Notes: generated from the sequence alone by a model not told the origin. Counted from the stretch's first letter, positions 35,381-44,986 are shown. The stretch: 64,000 nucleotides of DNA from Alphaproteobacteria bacterium (GCA_030433215.1 JAUIMC010000001.1:372001-436000); one strand, 5' to 3'. Translations and numbers: made by a program.

Positions 35381-36930
35381 TGTTTGATTCTTTAAGCGAT
35401 CGGCTAGGCGCAATCTTCGAAGGGCTCCGCGGCAAAGGCGCGCTCGAGGAAAAAGACGTCAATGAAGCCTTGCGGGAGGTGCGCGTCGCGCTTCTCGAGG
35501 CGGACGTCGCGCTGCCCGTCGCCAAGGATTTCATCGCCAAGGTCAAGGAACGCGCTGTCGGCGCGGAGGTCTTGCGCTCGGTGACGCCGGGTCAGCAGGT
35601 CGTGAAAATCGTTCACGATGCGCTTGTGGACATGCTGGGCGGCGAGGACGCCGATCCCTCGCTTTCCTTCGCGACGACCCCGCCGGCGGTGATCATGATG
35701 GTCGGGCTTCAGGGCTCGGGCAAAACCACTTCGACCGCGAAAATCGCCCTAAGGCTTTCTAAGCGCGAGAAGAAAAAAGTCCTCATGGCCTCGCTCGACA
35801 CGCGCCGTCCGGCCGCGCAGGAGCAGCTCGCCATTCTCGGCGAGCAGGCGGAGGTGAAGACGTTGCCGATCATCGCCGGTCAAAGCCCGCGCGATATCGC
35901 CAACCGCGCCATCGAGGCGGGCAAGCTCGGCGGCTATGATGCGGTGATGCTCGATACGGCAGGCCGGCTCTCCATCGACGAGCAATTGATGGCCGAGATC
36001 GCTGATATCCACGCGGCGACCAGGCCCATCGAAACGCTGCTCGTCGTCGACTCGCTTACCGGCCAGGACGCGGTGACGACGGCGGAGAAATTCAAGGAAC
36101 GCGTCGATATCACCGGCGTCGTCATGACCCGCATCGACGGCGATGCGCGCGGCGGCGCGGCGCTTTCCATGCGCGCGGTCACCGGCGCGCCGATCAAGTT
36201 CGCCGGCGTCGGTGAAAAGCTCGATGCGCTCGACGCCTTCGAGCCCAAACGCATGGCCGGCCGCATTCTCGGCATGGGCGACATCGTCTCGCTTGTCGAA
36301 AAGGCGTCCGAGGAAATGGACGTCGCGAAGGCGGAAAAAGCCGCCAAGCGCATGGCAAAAGGCGAGTTCGACATGAACGACCTCGCCGACCAGTTCAAAC
36401 AGATGCGCAAGATGGGCGGCATGGGCGCCATCCTCGGCATGCTGCCCGGCATGGGCAAGATGAAGAAGATGGTCGATCAGGCCGGCGGTCTCGACGACAA
36501 GGAAGTGATCCGTCAGGAAGCGATCATCTCATCTATGACCAAGCAGGAGCGCAAAAAACCCGCGCTCATGAACGCCAAGCGCAAAAAGCGAGTCGCCGCG
36601 GGCTCCGGCACTTCCGTGCAAGAGGTGAACAAGCTTCTGAAAGCCCATCGCCAGATGGCTGATATGATGAAGAAGATGGGCAAGGGCGGCATGAAAGGCC
36701 TCGCCGCGCAAATGGGACAGATGGGCATGGGCGGCGGCGCCAACCCCTTCGGCGCGGGCGGCGGACCCGATGCGGCGGCGCTCCTCGAGCAGGCGAAAGG
36801 CGCCAAGGGCGGAAAAGGAGAGGACGCTCCGTTAGCAGACGATCTCGACTTCGACGCCATCGAAAAGGCGCTCTCTGGCCAGGGGCCGATGCCCCCCGGC
36901 CTCGGCGGCCTGCCGGGTAAGAAAAAATAG
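35380..36930 (+). CDS. ffh: Signal recognition particle protein Ffh
   Basis: SRP54 GTPase that binds signal peptides with 4.5S RNA and targets ribosomes to FtsY. The 516-residue protein has the N domain, G domain with P-loop GLQGSGKTT at ~109-117, DTAGR at ~192, and the TGQDAV and TRIDGDARGGA motifs, then a Met-rich M domain (residues ~300-455). Its C-terminal tail is Gly/Met-rich and then acidic (GPDAAALLEQAKGAKGG, LADDLDFDAIEKAL), a little longer than usual. No 4.5S RNA gene was seen nearby. rpsP follows 43 bases later. Confidence 0.97.
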   Translation: MFDSLSDRLGAIFEGLRGKGALEEKDVNEALREVRVALLEADVALPVAKDFIAKVKERAVGAEVLRSVTPGQQVVKIVHDALVDMLGGEDADPSLSFATTPPAVIMMVGLQGSGKTTSTAKIALRLSKREKKKVLMASLDTRRPAAQEQLAILGEQAEVKTLPIIAGQSPRDIANRAIEAGKLGGYDAVMLDTAGRLSIDEQLMAEIADIHAATRPIETLLVVDSLTGQDAVTTAEKFKERVDITGVVMTRIDGDARGGAALSMRAVTGAPIKFAGVGEKLDALDAFEPKRMAGRILGMGDIVSLVEKASEEMDVAKAEKAAKRMAKGEFDMNDLADQFKQMRKMGGMGAILGMLPGMGKMKKMVDQAGGLDDKEVIRQEAIISSMTKQERKKPALMNAKRKKRVAAGSGTSVQEVNKLLKAHRQMADMMKKMGKGGMKGLAAQMGQMGMGGGANPFGAGGGPDAAALLEQAKGAKGGKGEDAPLADDLDFDAIEKALSGQGPMPPGLGGLPGKKK

Positions 36931-36973
36931 TTTTTTGAACCAACCAATGAGCTAACCAAAAGGAAGAACCAAC

Positions 36974-37381
36974 ATGTCACTTAAAATCAGACTGGCCCGG
37001 GGCGGGGCGAAGAAGCGCCCGTTCTATTCGATCGTCGTCACCGACTCGCGCAATCCGCGCGACGGCCGCTTCATCGAAAAGATCGGCACCTACAATCCGC
37101 TGCTCGCCAAGAATGACGAAAAGCGCGTTCAGTATGACGCCGAGCGCGCCAAGCACTGGCTCGACAAAGGCGCCACGCCGACGGACCGCGTCGCGCGTTT
37201 CCTGTCCGCGCAAGGGCTTGTGAAATGGGCGCATGGCGACAACCCGAACAAGGCCAAGCCGGGCCAGAAAGCCCAGGAACGCGCGGCCGAGCGGGCCGAG
37301 AAGGAAGCCGCCGCGAACGCTCCGGCCGAGGCCGCCGAGGCGCCTGCGGAAGAGGCGCCCGCCGAGGAAACCGCCCAATAA
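36974..37381 (+). CDS. rpsP: 30S ribosomal protein bS16 with C-terminal extension
   Basis: Small-subunit protein needed for 30S assembly. The first ~80 residues match the family ([27 protein letters not shown]... in parts, [21 protein letters not shown]). The remaining ~50 residues form an Ala/Glu/Pro-rich tail ([14 protein letters not shown]), common in alphaproteobacteria. In most bacteria rimM, trmD and rplS follow; here they are 11.5 kb away on the other strand. Confidence 0.97.
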   Translation: MSLKIRLARGGAKKRPFYSIVVTDSRNPRDGRFIEKIGTYNPLLAKNDEKRVQYDAERAKHWLDKGATPTDRVARFLSAQGLVKWAHGDNPNKAKPGQKAQERAAERAEKEAAANAPAEAAEAPAEEAPAEETAQ

Positions 37382-37531
37382 CAGGGCTTTCAGCCGCTCC
37401 TTTGTACGCCCGGAACCATTTCGCCTGCTCCTTGTTGGGAAGGCGCGTGATTTCAACGCCGGCGCGCGGGACCCCAGCCATGCTGGAATAGTCGCGTTTT
37501 CCCATGCGCCGGCCAGGCAAAGGAGTTTGCA

Positions 37532-37729
37532 ATGAAACTGTTAGCCAGCCTTTTCGTGTTGCTCGGCATGAGCATGTCGCTGTCAGGTTGTCTTCTCGGC
37601 GCCGCAGCGGGCGCCGGCGCCGTTGCCGCAGACGAAGCCAATGAAGGCGACGGCAATTTCGATCCGCTGGAAGAAGCCTATGACGGCGACCCGGACACTA
37701 GGGGTCCGGCTGACGCCATCGACGATTAA
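37532..37729 (+). CDS. Small lipoprotein
   Basis: The 65-residue product has a signal peptide with lipobox LSGC (Cys20), an Ala/Gly-rich stretch and an acidic Asp/Glu-rich tail (DGDPDTRGPADAIDD). No family recognised. An AAGGAG ribosome site lies six bases before the ATG and a strong terminator follows, supporting a real gene. Confidence 0.75.
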   Translation: MKLLASLFVLLGMSMSLSGCLLGAAAGAGAVAADEANEGDGNFDPLEEAYDGDPDTRGPADAIDD

Positions 37730-37753
37730 TCGTTGAACGACGTTTCAGCTTTT

Positions 37754-37782
37754 AAAAGCGCGCCTTTCCGGCGCGCTTTTTT
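37754..37782 (+). terminator. Terminator after the small lipoprotein gene
   Basis: AAAAGCGCGCC and GGCGCGCTTTT form a perfect 11-bp stem around TTTCC, followed by six Ts. Confidence 0.95.
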
Positions 37783-37804
37783 CTTTGCGCAAAGGACAAA
37801 AACA

Positions 37805-37933
37805 AAGGCCCCGAAGGATGAGCGCGCGGATTACGCAAGGCGCATTTCCTTCAGGGCCTTCATTGGCAGAACCGGGACGTGGCTTGGGGCGTTTGATCCC
37901 GTTCCTGCTCCCCCATAAGGCTCCACAGGAGCC
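37805..37933. other. Structured intergenic stretch: two inverted repeats
   Basis: AAGGCCCCGAAGGA at 37805-37818 pairs with TCCTTCAGGGCCTT at 37847-37860 with one mismatch (a 28-base loop). A second hairpin GGCTCC-ACA-GGAGCC lies at 37919-37933, 44 bases past the stop of the minus-strand gene, where it may end that transcript. No protein-coding frame is convincing here. A small RNA is possible. Confidence 0.4.
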
Positions 37934-37976
37934 TTCTCCCCCAAACGATCTTCTCCGTGTTTCGTTCCCAGGCGCT

Positions 37977-38393
37977 CTAGGATTGATCGGCGTTAAAAGC
38001 GATGACGGCGAACGCTACGGTTGGACGCGGATTGAAAGGAGTTTCAATGGCTGCAGCGTCCTTGCCGATCTCGAATTCGGCGCGCGCCGTTGCAATCACA
38101 TAAAGCCGGTCACGCGTGTTGGTTGAAACGGCGTCGATCGTTTCGGCCAGCGCTTGCGGTGCGGCGGGCGGGCGGAAGAAAGCGCCGGTCTTTTCCAGGC
38201 GGGCGTTGATGCCGGCGCCGGCGCGCGCGGAAAGCGCCATGGCGAAGCCGGCTTGCTCCTGATCGAGATCTTCCTGGATGAGCGCCGCCAGCGTGGCGTG
38301 GCCGCGCGTTTCGGCTTTCGCTGTGGAATTGGCGCTGACGGTCGCGGCGGCCGCGAACGCCAGAATGGTCATGTATAGGATGCGATTGCTCAT
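37977..38393 (-). CDS. Hypothetical exported protein
   Basis: The 138-residue product has a signal peptide (residues 1-27, AKA-ET) and a helical Ala-rich mature part with no Cys. It is not recognised. Mature segments such as TLAALIQEDLDQEQAG and RDRLYVIATARAEFEIG look like a folded domain of unknown type. It is divergent from the alanine symporter across a gap with a CRP-like site. Confidence 0.7.
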   Translation of the reverse strand: MSNRILYMTILAFAAAATVSANSTAKAETRGHATLAALIQEDLDQEQAGFAMALSARAGAGINARLEKTGAFFRPPAAPQALAETIDAVSTNTRDRLYVIATARAEFEIGKDAAAIETPFNPRPTVAFAVIAFNADQS

Positions 38394-38465
38394 CTCTCTC
38401 TCCCGATGCGCCGCTGTCCTGGGCGCCGCGATGGAATTAACCCTAGGAGAGAGCCGTCAAACCGG

Positions 38466-38483
38466 CTGTGATGAGCATCACAG
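38466..38483. promoter_or_regulatory. CRP/FNR-type operator
   Basis: CTGTGAT and ATCACAG flank GAGC, so the sequence fits the CRP consensus TGTGA-N6-TCACA exactly. It lies about 73 bases before the start of the minus-strand exported protein and about 160 bases before the alanine symporter start. Which gene it controls, and whether CRP or an FNR-like protein binds, is not known. Confidence 0.6.
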
Positions 38484-38641
38484 CTTTGTTTCGGTTCATA
38501 AAATCGCCCTGATGGAGCCTCATTGCGCCTTTTTTGAAAGGCCCGTGGGAAGCCGGCGCGCATTTACGCTTTTCCTTGCGTGAAAAGGGCGGCCCCGCCT
38601 AATGTCCGGCCTTTGATTTCAGCGATTTGGAGGGGCGTTTC

Positions 38642-40075
38642 GTGATTTCGGACATTATCGGATCGGTGAACAATGTGGTCTGGGGCGTGCCCATGCTGGC
38701 GCTGCTTCTCGGGACCGGCATTTATCTGACGGTCGGTCTCGGCTTCATGCCGATCCTCAGGATTCCCTACGCCTTTCTCCAACTGGTGCGTGGCGGAAAG
38801 CGCCACGACAAGGAAGAGGGCGACGTCTCGCCTTTCGGCGCCCTGATGACGGCGCTTTCCTCCACGGTCGGCACCGGCAACATTGCCGGGGTCGCTGTCG
38901 CCATCGCCATCGGCGGGCCCGGCGCGCTGTTCTGGATGTGGATGACGGCGCTTGTGGGCATGGCGACGAAATACGCCGAGGGCGTCCTCGCGGTGAAATT
39001 CCGCGAAATCGACCATGACGGCCGCCATGTGGGCGGGCCCATGTATTACATCAAGAACGGCATGGGCCGCGCCTGGATTTGGCTTGGCGTCCTGTTCGCG
39101 ATCTTCGGGATTTTCGCGTCCTTCGGCACCGGCAATTCCATTCAGGCGGTGTCCGTCGCCGACGCGCTCTATTCGACCTATCAGGTGCCGGTCTGGGCGA
39201 CGGCCGTCGTCATGACGGCGCTTGCCGCGGCGGTTATCCTCGGCGGCATCAAGCGTATCGCCAATGTCGCGAGCAAGCTCGTGCCGTCCATGGCGGCTTT
39301 CTATTTCATCGCAGGCATCATTGTCCTCGTCCTTAACATCGGCGCCGTGCCGGACGCTCTGGTGCTCGTCGTCAAGCGCGCTTTCGGCTTCGACGCAGCG
39401 GTGGGGGGCTTTTCCGGCGGCCTTTTGATGCTCGCCATGCAGCGCGGCGTCGCCCGCGGCATCTTCTCCAACGAGGCGGGGCAGGGGTCGGCGCCGATCG
39501 CCCACGCCGCGGCGAAAAACAAGGACCCGGTGAACCAGGGCGTCATCGCCATGCTCGGGACCTTCATCGACACCATCGTCATCTGTTCGATCACCGGCCT
39601 TGCGATCCTCTCCACCGGGGTCATTCCGCCCGAATGCAACGCCGTCTCGATCCTGACGAACGACATCCTGCCGGCGGTCTGCGATACGGGGCCCCCGATC
39701 ACCATTTCCGCTTTTGAAAGCGCGTTGCCGGGCATCGGCAGTCATGTGGTGACGATCTCGCTGACGCTGTTTGCGTTCACCACCATTCTCGGCTGGAGCT
39801 ATTACGGCGAACGCTGCGCGGAATATCTGTTCAGCGAAAAGGCGGTGCTGCCTTACCGGCTTGTCTATGTGGGCATCGTCTTCGCCTCTTCCATGGTGCT
39901 CTATGCGGGCGAGAATGTGGATGCGGTCATCAACACGGTCTGGCTCGCTACGGATACGCTGACCGGTCTGATGGCGGCGCCGAACCTCATTGCGCTCCTC
40001 GCACTCTCGCCGCTGGTGTTCAAGCTGACCAAGGAATATTTCGCGCGCGAGAAAGCGGAGCGGGCGAAACAGTAA
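38642..40075 (+). CDS. Alanine/glycine:cation symporter (AGCS family)
   Basis: Na+-coupled uptake of D/L-alanine or glycine. The 477-residue protein has about 11 membrane helices and the family motifs GNIAGVAVAIAIGGPGALFWMW, GGPMYYI, and FSNEAGQGSAPIAHAA. The GTG at 38642 has GGAGGGG six bases upstream. A TTG at 38627 lies inside that ribosome site and was rejected. Confidence 0.95.
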   Translation: MISDIIGSVNNVVWGVPMLALLLGTGIYLTVGLGFMPILRIPYAFLQLVRGGKRHDKEEGDVSPFGALMTALSSTVGTGNIAGVAVAIAIGGPGALFWMWMTALVGMATKYAEGVLAVKFREIDHDGRHVGGPMYYIKNGMGRAWIWLGVLFAIFGIFASFGTGNSIQAVSVADALYSTYQVPVWATAVVMTALAAAVILGGIKRIANVASKLVPSMAAFYFIAGIIVLVLNIGAVPDALVLVVKRAFGFDAAVGGFSGGLLMLAMQRGVARGIFSNEAGQGSAPIAHAAAKNKDPVNQGVIAMLGTFIDTIVICSITGLAILSTGVIPPECNAVSILTNDILPAVCDTGPPITISAFESALPGIGSHVVTISLTLFAFTTILGWSYYGERCAEYLFSEKAVLPYRLVYVGIVFASSMVLYAGENVDAVINTVWLATDTLTGLMAAPNLIALLALSPLVFKLTKEYFAREKAERAKQ

Positions 40076-40117
40076 GCTGCGGAGGCGCCCGCCGCTGACG
40101 CGCAACGTCTTCTAAAA

Positions 40118-40145
40118 GCGGGCCTCAAGACATGGTGAGGCCCGC
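40118..40145. terminator. Possible weak terminator or structured stretch
   Basis: GCGGGCCTCA and TGAGGCCCGC form a perfect 10-bp stem with an 8-base loop, 43 bases after the alanine symporter stop. No T-run follows on the plus strand; four Ts follow on the minus strand. Confidence 0.5.
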
Positions 40146-40207
40146 GCCGCTTGCGGCGTCCCGGCGGGCGCCGCTATTCTGGCGGCGGATTTTGAGGAGT
40201 TTTCGAC

Positions 40208-40900
40208 ATGAAGTTCGGGTTTGCAGCGGCGGCGGGACTGGCGGTTTTGAGCGCGGGCGCGGCGCGCGCCCAGGACGAGACCGATTACGGCAGCGTCTAC
40301 GCCCGCATCGGCGCCGGCCTCAGCTTCGCCAACGACTGGGAACAGGAGTTCGCCTATAATCCCGACGTCGCGTTCTCGGGGACGCCGGCCACGGGGCAGA
40401 CTCTCGATCTCGAAAAAGGCCTCGTGGCGTCGGCGGCGCTCGGCTTCGACTATGCCGACGGCATCCGCACCGAACTCGAATACCGATACGCGCAGCACGA
40501 TGTCGACATGCGCGCGAGTGTAGGCCCGGCCGGGGCCGCCTTGCCGGCGAGCGTCAATGACGAGGTCGTCGGTCATTTCCTGATGGCGAATTTCTATTTC
40601 GACTTCGCCAATTCAAGTCCTTTCACGCCCTATATCGGCGGCGGGGTCGGCGGCGCTTTCATGGAAAACGAAACCGCAGAGCGTGACGCCGCACTCGCCC
40701 TGCAGGGCCGGGCGGGGCTTTCCCTCGCCATGGGCGCAGGCTTCTCCACCGATCTTGAATATGTCTATCTGCGTACGAACGAACTCGAATTCGGGCCGTC
40801 CGCGGCCGAGTTCGAACCCGGCGGCCCGCTTGGTCCCGCCATTACGGGCGAGCGCTATAACGCGTCATCGGTGATCGTCTCCATCCGCAAGGCGTTCTGA
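40208..40900 (+). CDS. Outer-membrane beta-barrel protein
   Basis: The 230-residue product has a signal peptide (residues 1-22, ARA-QD) and alternating amphipathic strands of the OmpA-like/porin_opacity type: GSVYARIGAGL, AALGFDY, RTELEYRYAQHDVDM, FLMANFYFDF, TPYIGGGVGGAF and a terminal VIVSIRKAF ending in Phe, as outer-membrane proteins do. It is probably an eight-strand barrel. Function is not known. The LysE gene starts eight bases later. Confidence 0.9.
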   Translation: MKFGFAAAAGLAVLSAGAARAQDETDYGSVYARIGAGLSFANDWEQEFAYNPDVAFSGTPATGQTLDLEKGLVASAALGFDYADGIRTELEYRYAQHDVDMRASVGPAGAALPASVNDEVVGHFLMANFYFDFANSSPFTPYIGGGVGGAFMENETAERDAALALQGRAGLSLAMGAGFSTDLEYVYLRTNELEFGPSAAEFEPGGPLGPAITGERYNASSVIVSIRKAF

Positions 40901-40907
40901 GGCGGTT

Positions 40908-41525
40908 ATGAGCCTCGAGCTCTATCTCGCCTTTGTCGCAGCGACGGCGCTCCTGATCATCACGCCGGGGCCGGTGGTGGCGCTGATCGTGGCGACGTCC
41001 GTGCGCTGGGGTGCGCGGAACGCCTTCTGGATCATCGCAGGCACCGCGTCTTCCTGTGTCCTTCACATGCTGCTCGTGTGTTTCGGTCTCTCGGCGCTGC
41101 TGGCTCAGCTGGGCGAGGCGCTGTTCTGGATCAAATGGCTCGGCGCCGCCTATCTCCTCTATCTCGGGATCAGGACCCTGCGCGAAAAGACGACGCTCTC
41201 GCCTGACGACCTCTCCGCGCCGCCGGCGAAATCGCCCCGCCGCCTCTTCGCCGAAGGGTTCTTTGTGGCGCTGTTCAACCCGAAGCCGCTGATCTTCTAT
41301 GCGGCGTTCTTTCCCCTGTTCATTTCCGCTGATGCGCCGGCCCTGCCGCAGCTTGTCCTTCTCGCCGCGACCTTTTTCGCGGTCAGCGTGGCGATCGACA
41401 GCGGCTGGGTCCTGACCGCCGACCGCGCCCGGCCGCTCTTTGCGCGCATCGGGCGCTGGGGCAACCGGGTGACCGGCGGGGTTCTCATCATGGCCGCGGC
41501 GGGGCTCGCTCTCTCGAAAAAATAG
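40908..41525 (+). CDS. LysE/RhtB family amino-acid exporter
   Basis: Inner-membrane efflux protein of 205 residues with six helices. The N terminus carries ITPGPVVALIVATSVRWGARNAFW, the characteristic GPxxxxV motif, and the FNPKPLIFYAAFFPLF segment is the second conserved block. It may export homoserine, threonine or other amino acids; the substrate is unknown. It follows the beta-barrel gene closely. Confidence 0.92.
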   Translation: MSLELYLAFVAATALLIITPGPVVALIVATSVRWGARNAFWIIAGTASSCVLHMLLVCFGLSALLAQLGEALFWIKWLGAAYLLYLGIRTLREKTTLSPDDLSAPPAKSPRRLFAEGFFVALFNPKPLIFYAAFFPLFISADAPALPQLVLLAATFFAVSVAIDSGWVLTADRARPLFARIGRWGNRVTGGVLIMAAAGLALSKK

Positions 41526-41535
41526 CCCTGGCTGA

Positions 41536-42603
<1,068 letters not shown>

Positions 42604-42609
42604 GCGGGC

Positions 42610-42685
42610 GCCCTCATTTGAGGGCCCTTGTTTGGGGAGATGCAATACCCTTATTTGGGAGGGGCGCCGTTCGGCGCCCCTTTTT
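42610..42685 (+). terminator. Two terminators in tandem after mdh
   Basis: GCCCTCA-TT-TGAGGGC at 42610-42625 and GGGGCGCC-GTTC-GGCGCCCC (42661-42680) followed by TTTTTA. The second is a strong Rho-independent stop; the first is weaker. Confidence 0.92.
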
Positions 42686-42955
42686 ATTTCCCTTTTGTTT
42701 GGCGTTTTCTTTGCAGATTCTCTTTTGCGCGCGCGCCGTCTTTTCAGAATAATTCGTATACTGGCAAAAACGCGGTTTCACTTAACGCTTTGGTGATGGC
42801 GCGCCTATAGGGTTCGTCTTGCGTGTGTTTCGCGGCTGTCTTGCGCCGTTGTTTTTTCAACCGACAAGATAAGCCGCAGCGGTCTTGCAAAAAGCAGGGC
42901 TGCGGTGTGAGAGCAAAATGCTTTTTTAAAAGCCTTGTTTCGGCAAGGGGGTTGT
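42686..42955 (+). other. Non-coding leader, 270 bases, before the exported cluster
   Basis: No gene is visible. The stretch is richer in T and A than its surroundings, as expected for a promoter region, and ends in AAGGGGG before the first exported gene at 42,956. No inverted repeat of note was found. Confidence 0.4.
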
Positions 42956-43447
42956 ATGCGTTTCAATCGGAAAATCGGCTTTTGCCTGTTCGTCCTGGCC
43001 GGGCTTTTCATTCCCGGCGGCGCGCGCGCGCAGCTTTCGGGCGACGTCATCTTCAACGGCAGCCTTCTCGACATCTGTATTGTCCTGGTGACCGGTTCAG
43101 GCACGATTGCGCCGAACGCCACCTATACGGAGATGTCGAGCGAGCATGCCGGCGGCGCGCGGGGCGAGGCCACGATCACCACCACAAGCACGAATTTCGA
43201 CGTCGCCGTCGACGCGCCGAGCGCGTTTTCGTCGGCGCCCGCAGGGGCCGATACGGGCGTCACCTATGAGGCCATGGTGAGCGCCAGCGGCGTCACCTCG
43301 CTCCTGGACGTGGTGGACGGCGTTTTGTCGCCTCTCGGGCTTGGGCTGACGACGCTCGATGTCGGCGTGACGGCGACCCGGGGGGCGGGCGTCTTTCCCG
43401 CCGGCGCCTATCAGATTCCGGTGACGGTGCGATGCGTGGCGTCCTGA
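42956..43447 (+). CDS. Exported protein, fimbrial-subunit-like, first gene of an overlapping cluster
   Basis: The 163-residue product has a signal peptide (residues 1-25, ARA-QL) and a beta-rich mature part with two cysteines, Cys41 near the start and Cys160 three residues from the end. The alternating pattern NATYTEMSSEHAGG, EATITTTSTNFDVAV and AGAYQIPVTVRC is like fimbrial or spore-coat U subunits, where first and last strands are linked by a disulfide; this is inference and no family was recognised. ATG 42956 has AAGGGGG upstream. The next gene overlaps its end by 16 bases. Confidence 0.75.
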   Translation: MRFNRKIGFCLFVLAGLFIPGGARAQLSGDVIFNGSLLDICIVLVTGSGTIAPNATYTEMSSEHAGGARGEATITTTSTNFDVAVDAPSAFSSAPAGADTGVTYEAMVSASGVTSLLDVVDGVLSPLGLGLTTLDVGVTATRGAGVFPAGAYQIPVTVRCVAS

Positions 43448-43818
43448 TTTCACTCGCCGCGCTGTTCGCCGCGGGGCCTGCGGCGGCGCAGGCGCTGTCG
43501 CCCATGACAGGCGAGGTGCGCACCTATACGGACCGCTTTGCGCTGCAGCTCAAAGCCTTCAATCCATATGAGCGGGCCCAGCGTTTCCAGTTGGCCTTCT
43601 ACGATGAGACCGGCGCGCGGTTCGCCGACGTGCAAAGCGCGGCGCCGGTGATCTATGTGCCGCCTGGCGAGGAGGTGTCGTTTTACGTGTGGGGCATGGC
43701 GGCGCAGCGCCGCCGCATCAATATCTGCGTGACCTCGCCCTATTTTCTGGACGGCGTCGGCTCGCAAGTAAGAGGTGAGGTATGCGGAAGATACGACATC
43801 GTCCGTCTCGGGGGGTAA
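43432..43818 (+). CDS. Exported beta-sandwich-like protein, second gene of the cluster
   Basis: The 128-residue product has a signal peptide (residues ~1-19, AAA-QA) and a mature domain with alternating strands: RTYTDRFALQLKAFNPY, RFQLAFYDE and IYVPPGEEVSFYVWG. The N-F/P-x-G pattern is like the N-terminal half of a pilus chaperone or an Ig-like domain, inferred. Two cysteines (RINICVTSP and GEVCGRYD) lie near the end. No family recognised. It overlaps both neighbours, so the three are likely translated together. Confidence 0.72.
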   Translation: MRGVLISLAALFAAGPAAAQALSPMTGEVRTYTDRFALQLKAFNPYERAQRFQLAFYDETGARFADVQSAAPVIYVPPGEEVSFYVWGMAAQRRRINICVTSPYFLDGVGSQVRGEVCGRYDIVRLGG

Positions 43819-44432
43819 TCGCGGCCTGCATTGCGGCCTCGTCAGTCATGGCGCCCGCCGCCGCGCAGGACGCGTCTTTTTATTATCCGCCTTACGCGCC
43901 GCCCTCGCAAAGCTCGGTCTACAACCAGAACAGCATGTATCTGCCGACGCCGCCTTCGGTGAACGGTCAGGACATGATCCGCGGCGCGGGGGGCGTCACC
44001 TGCCAGAGCGCGGTGGCGAGCGGCGGGCCTTATGTGGATCTCGGGGTGATCGGCGCCCAGGATGTCTATAACCGCGACACGGCGGCGCTTTACGGGCGCG
44101 TCGTGGTGCCCCTGGGCAAGCGCCCGGACCGGCCCGACTGCACCAAGCTTTACGAGATGGAGCTGGCGCGCATGCAGATGGAGCTCGACCTGATGCGCAT
44201 GGGGCTGCCCGATTTCGGCGGGCCGCCGCCGCCCGCGCCGGTGCGAGATTCCGAGCCCGAACGGCAAGGCGCGCCGGCGATGATAAACCCCGCAGAAGCG
44301 GCGGACATGCGCGAGGGTGAGAAAGAGAGCGCGCCGCGCGCGGCGCCTGCGGGGGCAGCCGAGCCGTCGCCCCGTCTCAAGCTGGATCGCGCAGAAGACG
44401 CGCTCGCCTATCTCGCCGACCTGCGTCCCTGA
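43782..44432 (+). CDS. Exported protein, third gene of the cluster
   Basis: The 216-residue product begins with a basic stretch and a signal peptide (residues ~1-28, AAA-QD). The mature part has a Tyr/Pro-rich N terminus (FYYPPYAPPSQ), then two cysteines (VTCQSAVAS and PDCTKLYE), a short amphipathic helix ELARMQMELDLMRMG and a proline/charge-rich C terminus. It starts 37 bases before the end of the second gene. No family recognised. The helix could mediate assembly. Confidence 0.72.
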   Translation: MRKIRHRPSRGVIAACIAASSVMAPAAAQDASFYYPPYAPPSQSSVYNQNSMYLPTPPSVNGQDMIRGAGGVTCQSAVASGGPYVDLGVIGAQDVYNRDTAALYGRVVVPLGKRPDRPDCTKLYEMELARMQMELDLMRMGLPDFGGPPPPAPVRDSEPERQGAPAMINPAEAADMREGEKESAPRAAPAGAAEPSPRLKLDRAEDALAYLADLRP

Positions 44433-44439
44433 AAACGCG

Positions 44440-44808
44440 TCAGCGGCCAGTGCTGTAAAAGCCTTGCGTGTAAGGCTGCGAGCGATAGCCTTTGCCCGAA
44501 TAGAAGCCTTGCGTGCGCAGATGACGGATACGCCGCCAGGGCGCGTCGACTGTGACGGTGACCTCGCATTGCGCGGGCGCCGGTTCCCCGCCCAGCAATT
44601 CCTCTTCGGCGCTCGCCTCCATGACGCGCCCCTTGATCAGGTTGACGCCTTCGACGGACTGGAAACTGAGGCCCGGCGACATCGAGGCGCGTTCGGCCTT
44701 GCTACTGGTGGTCAGGAGTTTCGGGCCCTGCTGCGCCGTGGCCTGTGCGCTGAGAAGAATGGCGGCCGCGCCGGAAAGCGCGCCCGCAACAAGCACTGAT
44801 TTTCGCAT
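44440..44808 (-). CDS. Hypothetical exported protein, convergent with the cluster
   Basis: The 122-residue product (from ATG 44808, preceded by GGAG six bases upstream) has a signal peptide (residues ~1-25, TAQQ) and a mature part with a single Cys (QCEVTVTVDAP) and a C-terminal Tyr/Gly/Gln-rich end with two TQGFYS copies. Not recognised. It ends eight bases from the third cluster gene on the opposite strand. Confidence 0.65.
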   Translation of the reverse strand: MRKSVLVAGALSGAAAILLSAQATAQQGPKLLTTSSKAERASMSPGLSFQSVEGVNLIKGRVMEASAEEELLGGEPAPAQCEVTVTVDAPWRRIRHLRTQGFYSGKGYRSQPYTQGFYSTGR

Positions 44809-44986
44809 TCCATACTCCATACCGGCGACCTTGCCATGGTGAGCCGGCTCCCATGCCCGTTCAAGCGGACATGTGAGGGCGTGCGTAAATTTTACAGGTC
44901 CGCGACGCCTTTCGCGTGCGCGCCGCCGCAGGGTTTCGCTTTAAAGGCGTAGCGAAGCGCCGGCGCATCGGTCTAGAAGACGGGAA

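Noticed and set aside
37382-37531. Minus-strand frame between rpsP and the lipoprotein gene that reads like protein (KEQAKWFRAYKG segment)
   Set aside because: It continues antisense through rpsP, has no ribosome site and no recognised family. It could be a decayed gene at a rearrangement point, but nothing supports this firmly.
38564-40105. 513-codon antisense frame over the alanine symporter
   Set aside because: Shadow frame with Arg/His/Asp-rich composition typical of antisense reading of membrane genes.
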